Origin: Firmicutes bacterium UBA1393
Lineage (GTDB): Bacteria > Bacillota > DTU025
Direction of reading: 5' to 3'
NCBI GenBank assembly: GCA_002305255.1
Contig: DBQN01000044.1
Coordinates: 222 to 34,042 of the forward strand
Length of the DNA stretch: 33,821 nt
Part shown: positions 16,077 through 23,644 of the stretch, in pieces
Layout of the letters: every line of letters begins with the position of its first letter
Numbering within the stretch: position 1 is the stretch's first letter
Made by a program: the position numbers and the translations under genes
The notes under the pieces: model-generated
Told to the model about the DNA's origin: nothing
Seen by the model: only the letters and a program-made list of their open reading frames with translations
Databases searched by the model: none

Positions 16077-16604
16077 CTAGAACTGATATCCCACTCCAAA
16101 CGACACCGATGTTCCGGCCACTCCGCCGGTAATTCCCATGGATGCGTCTACAGCCAGGAAAAGCGGATCAGAGAGGGCCATCTTGGCTCCTACCCCTGCC
16201 ACCAGCCCCCCGACGTGGCTATCGAGCCGCTGACGGAAGATCAGGCTTCCCTGAAGCCCCAAGCCGCCCACGCCGAGGCGCTCGGCGTAAAGCCCTGCGC
16301 CGATGGCCGGATCAGCCGACACGTGGTTGCCCGTGATCTTGCCTTCAGCCACGGGGCCGGCCACGAACGAGCTCTTGTATATGGGATGCTTGTACCTGGC
16401 AATGACGTCGAAGCCGCCGGGCATCATGGAGTACGAACCCTCCACGGCCGGCCCGCCGTTGAGATCGTATCTCCCGCCCAGTGTGAGAACCATGGTCCCG
16501 TTGTTCGACATGTAGCCGGCTGACACGTGAGTGGCGCTCACCGCCGAGGCAAGGGCGGCCACGAGCAGTGCTGCGATGACGGTAGCGATAGCATACTTCC
16601 TCAT
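16077..16604 (-). CDS. Predicted outer-membrane beta-barrel, 175 residues
   Basis: The N-terminus is a textbook signal peptide (MRKYAIATVIAALLVAALASAVSA, cleavage after about residue 24). The mature part is a run of short amphipathic strands (TMVLTLGGRYDL, FDVIARYKHPIY, GLGLQGSLIFRQRL) and the protein ends VSFGVGYQF. A terminal Phe in a strand with alternating hydrophobic residues is the signal recognised by the BamA assembly machinery. The size and eight-strand look are similar to OmpW/OmpX-like small barrels, but no specific family is recognised. The ATG has AAGGAGG seven bases upstream. Neighbours on both sides are also predicted barrels on the same strand. Confidence 0.65.
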   Translation of the reverse strand: MRKYAIATVIAALLVAALASAVSATHVSAGYMSNNGTMVLTLGGRYDLNGGPAVEGSYSMMPGGFDVIARYKHPIYKSSFVAGPVAEGKITGNHVSADPAIGAGLYAERLGVGGLGLQGSLIFRQRLDSHVGGLVAGVGAKMALSDPLFLAVDASMGITGGVAGTSVSFGVGYQF

Positions 16605-16670
16605 GGTGCATCCTCCTTCTAGTTGCGTATGCTAGCGATATTACCAGTTAAGGCCCTTATCAGCACTTCA

Positions 16671-16692
16671 GGCCACCCTGAAAAGGGCGGCC
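16671..16692 (-). terminator. Hairpin after the 226-residue barrel gene
   Basis: Nine-base arms (16671-16679 and 16684-16692) close a tetraloop. The plus strand has one A/C mismatch that becomes G-U in the minus-strand RNA, so the stem is complete for the barrel-gene transcript. It begins 27 bases after the stop at 16719. No T-run follows. Confidence 0.5.
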
Positions 16693-16718
16693 CGAAACGC
16701 ATGTATTGTTGGCACTGG

Positions 16719-17399
16719 CTAGAAAGTGTAACCCGCTCCGATGGAGAACAGGGTGTGCTGGTTCACGTACTCGATCTGCCCCTTCACAGAGACTTTCTCC
16801 GTGAGCTTGAAGTTGATTCCGCCCAGGCCGCCGATGTTCTGAACGAATGCCGGCATCTCGAGGGCAGCGGTGGTGTCGGGCTCTCCGCCCAGAGGCAGCC
16901 AGTACATTACCTGCCCGTAGATGCTGCCGGTATCGCCGAGGGGCTGAATGGCGTACACGCCGGCTCCGAACTTCAGGCCTTCAGGCAGCGGAGCTGCGGC
17001 CTCGATAACCTCTCCCTTAGGGGCGAAGTTCGAGTTGTAGTTCGCTCCGACCACGGGGCCAATGCCCAGTCCGTTCAGGTTGAACAGCTCATACTTGAGA
17101 TAGGCGCCGACCATGTAGTTGAACTCGTAGCCATCGAGAAGCGCCGAGACGCCGACGCCTTCGCCTTCGTCTTCAACCTTCGCAACCTCGAGGTAACCGT
17201 TGGCCGAGATGGAGAGCTTGTCTACGATGTCGAAGTCGAGCGCGAGGGTGCCAATGTACGGTCCGGCAGGTTCGTAGCCGTCGGCTGCCTGGCCAACGAT
17301 TCCCAGCCCTGCTCCGATATAATTCGCAGCAGCGGCGAACGTGCTGGAGGCCAGTACCAGGATCATTGTCAAAGCCAAAACCATGGTCTTTCTCTTCAC
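16719..17399 (-). CDS. Predicted outer-membrane beta-barrel, 226 residues
   Basis: A signal peptide (KRK, then hydrophobic MVLALTMILVLASSTFAAAA) is followed by a strand-rich mature part with aromatic girdle-like residues (FNYMVGAYLKYELFNL, GSIYGQVMYWLPL). The sequence ends HTLFSIGAGYTF, with terminal Phe. The overall pattern is that of a small porin-like or OmpW-like barrel. The GTG start has GGGAGGG about seven bases upstream. The gene is divergent from the secreted 5'-nucleotidase across a 230-base gap. In that gap I see no convincing promoter or operator apart from the two ribosome-binding sites. Confidence 0.67.
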   Translation of the reverse strand: MKRKTMVLALTMILVLASSTFAAAANYIGAGLGIVGQAADGYEPAGPYIGTLALDFDIVDKLSISANGYLEVAKVEDEGEGVGVSALLDGYEFNYMVGAYLKYELFNLNGLGIGPVVGANYNSNFAPKGEVIEAAAPLPEGLKFGAGVYAIQPLGDTGSIYGQVMYWLPLGGEPDTTAALEMPAFVQNIGGLGGINFKLTEKVSVKGQIEYVNQHTLFSIGAGYTF

Positions 17400-17629
17400 G
17401 TGTTGTCCCTCCCCGTAATCTAGGATGCCAGTTGGTGTTATTCGCGCTGTGCCAGCGAAGTCCTGCCGTCATCGTGAAAGAAGAAACCCCAGACAGTGTA
17501 GATCCGCCCACCTGTGCCGAGAACGCACCATGCCCACCAGCATCAGTCAGTGTTGGAGAGGAATTGCGTGGTGTCTACAGAATCATCTACTCGGAACCCG
17601 GATCAGATCTTGCAGTGAGGAGGATTGAC

Positions 17630-19177
17630 ATGCTGAGGAGAACCAGGTTCAATCTGACCTTCCTGGTGATCATCGCGTCGGTGATCATGGCGGTAGCAGC
17701 GATCTCGCCCGCCATTGCTGCCGACGCGGTGGAGGTCACCATCTTCCACGTGAACGATGTGCATGGAAGGATGGATCCCTTCGTGCCCACAGGAGCCACT
17801 GAGGACGTGGGCGCGCTCTCCAAGGTGGCCGCGTACGTCGCCGAAAGGCGGAAGGCCGAGGGAGCCAATATCATGCTGCTGTCGGCAGGCGACATGGTAC
17901 ATGGCACCAACATCGTGAATCTCTTCGGCGGGCTGCCCATGATAGAGGTAATGAACAACATGGGCTTTGCGGCCATGACCCTTGGAAACCACGAGTTCAA
18001 CTATGGCCAAGAACAGCTGTTGGCACTCGAGGAGGCCGCGAAGTTCCCTCTGACAGCGGCTAACGTGGTCTATGAGGCCGACGGCACCAACTTCGTAGAC
18101 GCCTGGGCCATCATAGACATCGCCGGAGTGAAGTTCGGCGTGTTTGGTCTGTCGCCGCTGGAAACGCCAATCGTCACCCACCCCAAGAACGTGCTTGGTC
18201 TCGCCTTCATCGATCCTGTAACGGTGGCCGAGGCATGCGTCGCCGCCCTTGCTGACAAGGTCGATGTCATCGTGTGCCTATCGCACCTCGGCTACGGCCC
18301 CGACAAAGAACTGGCTGCGGCAGTCAAGGGCATCGACATCATCGTGGGCGGGCATTCGCACACCGTGGTGGCAGCGCCTGAGAAGGTCGGCGACACCATC
18401 ATCGTGCAGGCAGGCGAGTGGGCCGGCAACCTGGGCGAACTCAAGATCACCGTCGAGGACGGCGACATCACGTCCTTCTCGGGCGGGCTCATCCCTATCA
18501 CCGCGAGCATGCCGGCATCTGCGCCTGACAGCGCGGTGGGCACCGTCCTTGCCAACTATGAGAAGCAGCTCTCCGAGAAGCTGAACGTGGTCGTCGGTTC
18601 CACGCCGGTGGCCCTTGTAGGCGAGCGCGCCGACGTGCGCACCCGCACAACCAACCTTTCGAATCTGGTCACCGACGCGATGAAGGACTACACCGGCGCC
18701 GACATCGTGATCACCAACGGCGGAGGCATCCGCGCGAGCCTGCCCGCTGGCGACATCACCATGGGCGGCGTGTACACTGTGCTCCCCTTCGACAATACCC
18801 TAGTGGTGTTGGAGCTTGACGGGGCGGGCATCCTCAAGGCCCTGGAACACGGGCTCAAGCTCTACCCCGAGCAGAACGGCGCATTCTCCCAGGTGGCAGG
18901 GCTCACCGCCAAGTTCGATCCGGCGGCCCCGGTCGGCAGCAGAGTGCTGGAGGTCATGGTGGGAGACGAGCTTCTTGACCTGAACAAGAAGTACACTGTC
19001 GCCACTAACGACTTCATGGCGGCAGGCGGCGACGGATATGAGTGGTTCATGAGCGCTCCCGTGCTCTTCAACGCAGGAGACATGCTCCGTGACATCCTGG
19101 CCAACTACTTGATGGCCCGCGGTCAACTAGCACCGTCTGACGTATCAAGCGAACCCAGGCTCATCCCTGTCAAGTAA
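17630..19177 (+). CDS. Secreted UshA-type 5'-nucleotidase / cyclic phosphodiesterase
   Basis: Hydrolyses nucleotides (and possibly 2',3'-cyclic nucleotides or UDP-sugars) outside the cytoplasm. The 515-residue protein has a signal peptide ending AISPAIA. A calcineurin-like metallophosphatase domain follows, with all metal-binding motifs: NDVHGRMDP, GDMVHGT, GNHEFNYG, LSHLG and GGHSHT. The C-terminal 5'-nucleotidase domain has NLVTDAMKDYTGADI, TNGGGIRA and LPFDNTLV. There is no LPXTG, SLH or membrane anchor at the C-terminus, so it is probably free in the periplasm. I chose the ATG at 17630 because GAGGAGG lies seven bases upstream and a signal peptide starts there; the longer frame from 17366 is antisense to the barrel gene. 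Confidence 0.93.
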   Translation: MLRRTRFNLTFLVIIASVIMAVAAISPAIAADAVEVTIFHVNDVHGRMDPFVPTGATEDVGALSKVAAYVAERRKAEGANIMLLSAGDMVHGTNIVNLFGGLPMIEVMNNMGFAAMTLGNHEFNYGQEQLLALEEAAKFPLTAANVVYEADGTNFVDAWAIIDIAGVKFGVFGLSPLETPIVTHPKNVLGLAFIDPVTVAEACVAALADKVDVIVCLSHLGYGPDKELAAAVKGIDIIVGGHSHTVVAAPEKVGDTIIVQAGEWAGNLGELKITVEDGDITSFSGGLIPITASMPASAPDSAVGTVLANYEKQLSEKLNVVVGSTPVALVGERADVRTRTTNLSNLVTDAMKDYTGADIVITNGGGIRASLPAGDITMGGVYTVLPFDNTLVVLELDGAGILKALEHGLKLYPEQNGAFSQVAGLTAKFDPAAPVGSRVLEVMVGDELLDLNKKYTVATNDFMAAGGDGYEWFMSAPVLFNAGDMLRDILANYLMARGQLAPSDVSSEPRLIPVK

Positions 19178-19239
19178 TCTGCATCAAGGGCATCAACGCC
19201 CTACATAGAGTCGACGAGTCGACGGCAGCAAACGCGCAA

Positions 19240-19280
19240 AGGCCCGGCAGACGATGGATCCCATCGATCCTGCCGGGCCT
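19240..19280. terminator. Long bidirectional hairpin between convergent genes
   Basis: Eleven-base arms AGGCCCGGCAG (19240-19250) and CTGCCGGGCCT (19270-19280) enclose a second six-base stem (19252-19257 with 19261-19266) and a three-base loop. It lies between the convergent ends of the nucleotidase (19177) and the helix-turn-helix protein (19318), so it can serve both. Flanks are only mildly T-rich (CTTCCATCCTTCTC on plus; TTTGCGCGTTT on minus). Confidence 0.75.
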
Positions 19281-19317
19281 CTTCCATCCTTCTCTCCTAT
19301 ACTTCTCTCCGCTGTGT

Positions 19318-20943
19318 TCAGCGCCGCGACTGCGAAAACTCCGAACGCGAGCGCCACGCCGATATCGTCCTCGATTTCTCGCCCACAGTTGACACCGACA
19401 CTCCGTACTTCGCAGCAACAGCCGCCTGAGTGACGGGCTCCTTCTGCTCTGACGCAGCCGAGTACTCCACGCCCGCGGCCCAGCTCTTGGCACGACCGAT
19501 ACGCGGTCTCTCAGCCGCGGCGAAGCTGTGCCACATCCTGGCCGCAACGAATACCTGCTCGATGGAGTAACCGTCTTGCCTCATGCCGTCACTGACAAGA
19601 GCCTCGACTACGCGCACCTGCGCCTCGTATCCATCTGCCGGCGCATCGTCCGCGTCCAGCTCTTCTCTGAGCGCTCCGCGGCAGAGCCGTTCCACGTCGA
19701 CCCAGGCCAGGCCTGCCCGTCTCTTCAGATCCTCGTGGTACTCAAGATCCTTCAGGAGCTCACCCACGAACCTCCTGCCGATGGCCGTAGCCGTGGCCGA
19801 CCTTGGGGTTTCCCCCCTCAGCACTGCTTTTGGCGTGTCAGGCCATGTGGAGTAGTGCTCGGTGCCTAACTTGACCAGTTCAGCATCGATTACAGCCAGG
19901 GCTTCCGACGCCTCGTCAGGCGCGGGTTTCCTCACACGCTTCCTTCCCCTCGCCGCACCCACCGACAGCCTGCGCAGGGATGCCATCACAGCCGCCGGTA
20001 CGCCTCGGCCCGTGGAGTACACCCGGATGCCCCCATCCACCGGCTTAATGTAGGCAACATCTGATCTGCCGTGCATGACCACATCGGCGAAGTCATCGCG
20101 CCTGGGCGTCCTCACCCACACGAATCCTTCTCCTGCAGGCCTCACCGCAGCAAGAGTGTTCAGGGCCTCCAGCACCGCGCAGCCATCATCAACCGATATC
20201 TCAGAACACGCAAGACTGCTGTCGGGACCGCCCGACGGATCATCTTCATCAGAACCGCCGTGGGCCAACGGCAATGTGAATGCCCTCATCAGCTTCATCA
20301 GGTTGAGCGCCGAGCCCTTGAGGAAGTCGTCGATCCCGCCTTCATAGCCCTGAGACTTCATGCCCCGGTACACGCGCCCAAGCATCCGCCACACGTAGCC
20401 CAGCATCCGCCTTGGCAGCACCGCTACGGTGGCCCCGACGGTGTATACATCATCAACGCGGAGCAACCGCGCCATGTAAAGCGACCACTTGAGTGCTGTA
20501 GCCGATATCTGCGGCGCCACAACGACCTGCGTGGTATCGGCGAGCACGTCCCTAAGCAGCAGCCTGCTGCCGCTTAGCACCTCGGCTATCTCATACAGCC
20601 TCGGCGCCGACCCCGCCCACTGCTCCAGGCTGGCGACTTCCCAGTCGGCCAGTTCATCATCGGGGTTCTCGAGGAACATATTCGCCGCAGTGGCGCCAAC
20701 GTCGGCATCCACGTAGTCGAGCAGCAGCCACTCAACAAACTCGTTCTCCATGCCTGCGTCGTCAGGCGACTCAGGTTCGGTGGGGTCGTGGCCGACGCTA
20801 TCTATGAACATCGACAGACCTGAAGAGCCCACAGGGGCCATCTCAGGCCAGTCCATGAACGAGAAGAGCCTGTTGGCCAATTTCTTGAACCTCAGCTCTA
20901 CGCGCTTTGTTTCAAAATCGAGAATGGCTGCGTTGCCCGCCAA
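19318..20943 (-). CDS. Unrecognised protein with C-terminal helix-turn-helix
   Basis: About 541 residues, with no family I can name. The N-terminal 150 residues are acidic and helical (DEFE-type runs, VEWLLLDYVDADVG, LADWEVASLEQW). A second region has a motif TWPDTPKAVLRGETPRSA followed by GRRFVGELLKDLE, which recalls a short domain seen in proteins related to SEC-C or MbcA/ParS, but this is only a resemblance. The C-terminus holds a likely helix-turn-helix, PVTQAAVAAKYGVSVSTV (about 490-520). It may be a DNA-binding regulator. I chose the TTG at 20943, five bases after GGAGGGG; a TTG at 20964 would overlap the folK stop but has no such site. It ends the ABC-thr-folK gene run. Confidence 0.55.
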   Translation of the reverse strand: MAGNAAILDFETKRVELRFKKLANRLFSFMDWPEMAPVGSSGLSMFIDSVGHDPTEPESPDDAGMENEFVEWLLLDYVDADVGATAANMFLENPDDELADWEVASLEQWAGSAPRLYEIAEVLSGSRLLLRDVLADTTQVVVAPQISATALKWSLYMARLLRVDDVYTVGATVAVLPRRMLGYVWRMLGRVYRGMKSQGYEGGIDDFLKGSALNLMKLMRAFTLPLAHGGSDEDDPSGGPDSSLACSEISVDDGCAVLEALNTLAAVRPAGEGFVWVRTPRRDDFADVVMHGRSDVAYIKPVDGGIRVYSTGRGVPAAVMASLRRLSVGAARGRKRVRKPAPDEASEALAVIDAELVKLGTEHYSTWPDTPKAVLRGETPRSATATAIGRRFVGELLKDLEYHEDLKRRAGLAWVDVERLCRGALREELDADDAPADGYEAQVRVVEALVSDGMRQDGYSIEQVFVAARMWHSFAAAERPRIGRAKSWAAGVEYSAASEQKEPVTQAAVAAKYGVSVSTVGEKSRTISAWRSRSEFSQSRR

Positions 20944-20960
20944 CAAGACCCCTCCACAAC

Positions 20961-21539
20961 TCAAAGGCGAGTGCCGTCGTCCTTTACGTTATTCTGCGGC
21001 ACAGCGAAAACTCCTCGTAGATCAGGATATTCCAGCCGCCGAACCGATGCGGCGTCTGCAAGGCCCTGGGCAAACTCGCGCAGAGTCACGCCGACTCCCG
21101 GCACCTTCATGTCGGGCACAAGTTCAGCCAGGGGAATGAGGACGAATGCCCTCTCCCACATCCTCGGATGAGGAATCTGAAGCTCAGCGAGGTCCACCGT
21201 CTCATCGCCGAACAACAGTATGTCTATGTCAATGGTGCGTGGGCCCCACCTGACTTGCCTGGTCCTTCCGAGCTCTGTCTCGATGCGCCGCACCATCTGA
21301 AGCACTTCAACTGGAGACGAGCACGTGCGCGCGCTCACGACGCAATTGAGAAAGGGCCCTTGCGGCACAGGGCCCCAGGGGTCGGTCTCATAGACTGGGG
21401 ATGCACGCAGGTGGCTCAGAATGCCCGACTCTGACATGGCGCCACAGGCGCGCTGAAGATTGTCTGCCCTGTCTCCCAAGTTCGAGCCCAGGCTGAAGTA
21501 GACGTCGCAGGGCGACTCACAGGAAGGCACGCCTCTCAC
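20961..21539 (-). CDS. folK: 2-amino-4-hydroxy-6-hydroxymethyldihydropteridine pyrophosphokinase
   Basis: HPPK transfers pyrophosphate from ATP to hydroxymethyldihydropterin in folate synthesis. Family motifs are clear: YFSLGSNLGDRADNL near the N-terminus, NCVVSARTC, GPRTIDIDILLFG (Mg/ATP binding) and IPHPRMWERAFVLIPLAEL. The 192-residue length is slightly above the usual 160-180, with extra residues at the C-terminus. The GTG start overlaps the thrB stop (GTGA); a second GTG three codons in has an equally good ribosome-binding site, so either may be used. folP, folB and folE are not here, which is unusual because folK generally sits with them. Confidence 0.94.
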   Translation of the reverse strand: MRGVPSCESPCDVYFSLGSNLGDRADNLQRACGAMSESGILSHLRASPVYETDPWGPVPQGPFLNCVVSARTCSSPVEVLQMVRRIETELGRTRQVRWGPRTIDIDILLFGDETVDLAELQIPHPRMWERAFVLIPLAELVPDMKVPGVGVTLREFAQGLADAASVRRLEYPDLRGVFAVPQNNVKDDGTRL

Positions 21540-22504
21540 CTCTCAGCCTCGACCACGCCGGCGCCTGCCGCTCCCATCGGGAGGTGCAAAATGGTGCACG
21601 CCACGCCGACCTGGGTGAAGGCTGTTCTCATGGCTTCCGCCACTGAGCTCGCATTAGCAGCGCCGGCGGCGGTAAGCGCCATGGCAGACGGCCCTGCTCC
21701 ACTCACGTATGCGCCCAGAGCCCCTGCCTCCAACGCAACGCGCACCGCTGCGGCGGTTCCAGGCGTCAAGCATGCCCTGTATGGCTGGTGCAGCCGGTCT
21801 TCCGTGGCCCAGCGCAGGTTGTGCAGCTCACCTGAGGCCAGCGAGGCTACGAGCAGTGCGACGCGCCCCACGTTGAACACGGCATCGGAGTGGGGCACAT
21901 TCGGCGGTAGCACGTTTCTGGCCACCGATGTCGACAGCGCCACGTCTGGAACAGCGACGATGGCCTCGAGGGCGGCCTGAACCGGCACCCGGGCCCACAG
22001 CACCCCCGATGCCACCTGGGCCGACGCGACCATGCCTCCTAAGATGCAGGCGGAAGTGTTATCAGGATGCCCCTCGAGCCTGGCCGCCAAATCCAGGCGC
22101 CTCTGCACATCGCCGTCGACGTCATCGCCGAACATGGCCCAGGCCGCAGTTACGCCCGCCGTGATGGCGGCTGCGCTGCTTCCCAAGCCGCGGCTTACCG
22201 GGATCCTGCTCATGCACGTCATATCAACCTCAGGTGCAGCCACGCCAATGTCGGCACAGGCCAACCTGAAGGCCCTGATGGCGAGATTGCTGGCGTCGGT
22301 GGGCACGCGGAAACGCGGAGGCGCGAACCCGCCGCCCGCAAGGGGTTTGCTGATATCGTAAGTAGCGGCCCTCGACGGACCTGCCTCTAGCACAGCGAAG
22401 GAGAACTCATCGTACAGCCCTAGCGCTATCCCAAGCGCGTCAAAGCCTGGACCCATATTGGCCGAAGTGGCCGGGGCCTTTACTACCACTCTAGACCGCT
22501 TCAC
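21536..22504 (-). CDS. thrB: Homoserine kinase
   Basis: GHMP kinase that phosphorylates homoserine for threonine synthesis. The N-terminal motif KAPATSANMGPGFDALGIAL and the ATP-binding loop SRGLGSSAAA (about 104-113) are typical, and the C-terminal GAYVSGAGPSAMAL matches the third GHMP motif. The product is 322 residues from the GTG at 22504, eight bases after GGGAGGTG; the longer frame from 22573 overlaps thrC and lacks family similarity there. It follows thrC by 23 bases and overlaps folK by four. No homoserine dehydrogenase gene is adjacent. Confidence 0.95.
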   Translation of the reverse strand: MKRSRVVVKAPATSANMGPGFDALGIALGLYDEFSFAVLEAGPSRAATYDISKPLAGGGFAPPRFRVPTDASNLAIRAFRLACADIGVAAPEVDMTCMSRIPVSRGLGSSAAAITAGVTAAWAMFGDDVDGDVQRRLDLAARLEGHPDNTSACILGGMVASAQVASGVLWARVPVQAALEAIVAVPDVALSTSVARNVLPPNVPHSDAVFNVGRVALLVASLASGELHNLRWATEDRLHQPYRACLTPGTAAAVRVALEAGALGAYVSGAGPSAMALTAAGAANASSVAEAMRTAFTQVGVACTILHLPMGAAGAGVVEAER

Positions 22505-22527
22505 TCCGCGCACACCTCCCGGCCTGC

Positions 22528-23625
22528 CTACAGCCCCATTGCCCTCGACACGCTGGCCACGTCGGCCTCGCACTCCACAGCTCCGCCCGCACTCACCGAG
22601 ACCGCCGTCTCGGGATCCTTGAGGCCGTTGCCGGTGAGCACTAGCACGACTCTGTCGCCGGGGCGCAGTCTACCCTGGCGTGCCATCTTGAGCATTCCCG
22701 CAACTGATGCGCACGAAGCAGGCTCGGCGAACACACCCTCTGTAGATGCGAGCAAGGAGTATGCGGCAAGGATCTCCTCGTCGGTGACTTCGTCTATGAA
22801 GCCGTTCGAATCGGTCGCAGCGTCAACAGCCTGCCTCCAGCTGGCCGGGTTGCCGATGCGGATGGCCGTGGCGACAGTCTCGGGATTCGGTACAGCCTGG
22901 CCGCGCACAATGGGAGCGGCGCCCGACGCCTGGAATCCGGCCATCCTCGGAAGGCCCGGACGCGTTTGCGTGCCTGCCTGGCCGAGATGCGCATCATACT
23001 CTCGGAACCCCTTCCAGTAGGCCGTGATGTTGCCCGCGTTGCCCACGGGCAACACCAGCCAGTCGGGGGCTGACCCCAGCTCATCCACGATCTCGAAGGC
23101 TGCCGTCATCTGCCCCTGGATGCGCCATGGATTCACCGAGTTGACCAGGGCAGCAGCGCCTGTGTCAGCAATAGCCCGCACAGCAGTGAGCGCCTGGTCG
23201 AAGTTGCCGTGGATGATCACGATCCTGGCGCCGTATGCGCGCGCCTGAGCCATCTTGCCCAGCGCCACCTTACCCTCGGGCACCACCACAGCGCAGGCAA
23301 TTCCGGCCCTGGCCGCGAAGGCCGCAGCCGATGCAGCAGTGTTGCCGGTGGAGGCGCACACGATGAGCTTGGCTCCTGAATGGATGGCAGCTGAGACCGC
23401 CACGGTCATGCCCCTGTCTTTGAAGGAGCCCGTAGGGTTGAGGGCCTCCAGTTTCAGCCGGACATCGACATCTAGCCCTGCAGCTTTCGCAAGGCCTGGC
23501 GCAGGAACAAGAGGCGTGCCTCCTTCATACAGCGTCACCGGCCTGCAGCCCGCCGGCAGCCCAATCAAGTCGGAGTAGGCCTCTATCACTCCGCGCCATC
23601 CCGCGGCGCGGATAGCGGTTGTCAT
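22528..23625 (-). CDS. thrC: Threonine synthase
   Basis: PLP enzyme making threonine from O-phosphohomoserine. The PLP lysine is Lys69 in NPTGSFKDRG, and the cofactor phosphate loop reads PVGNAGN. The 365-residue length is that of the short, bacterial-type class. The ATG at 23625 is preferred because AAGGA lies about eleven bases upstream; the ATG at 23637 directly abuts that site. It starts 19 bases after the stop of the ABC permease gene, so it is probably co-transcribed with it. Confidence 0.95.
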   Translation of the reverse strand: MTTAIRAAGWRGVIEAYSDLIGLPAGCRPVTLYEGGTPLVPAPGLAKAAGLDVDVRLKLEALNPTGSFKDRGMTVAVSAAIHSGAKLIVCASTGNTAASAAAFAARAGIACAVVVPEGKVALGKMAQARAYGARIVIIHGNFDQALTAVRAIADTGAAALVNSVNPWRIQGQMTAAFEIVDELGSAPDWLVLPVGNAGNITAYWKGFREYDAHLGQAGTQTRPGLPRMAGFQASGAAPIVRGQAVPNPETVATAIRIGNPASWRQAVDAATDSNGFIDEVTDEEILAAYSLLASTEGVFAEPASCASVAGMLKMARQGRLRPGDRVVLVLTGNGLKDPETAVSVSAGGAVECEADVASVSRAMGL

Positions 23626-23644
23626 GCCAAACACCATCCTTCTC

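Noticed and set aside
19209..19224. Short palindromic sequence GTCGAC-GA-GTCGAC
   Set aside because: It is a repeat of a restriction-site-like hexamer in a GC-rich spacer, with no sign of function.
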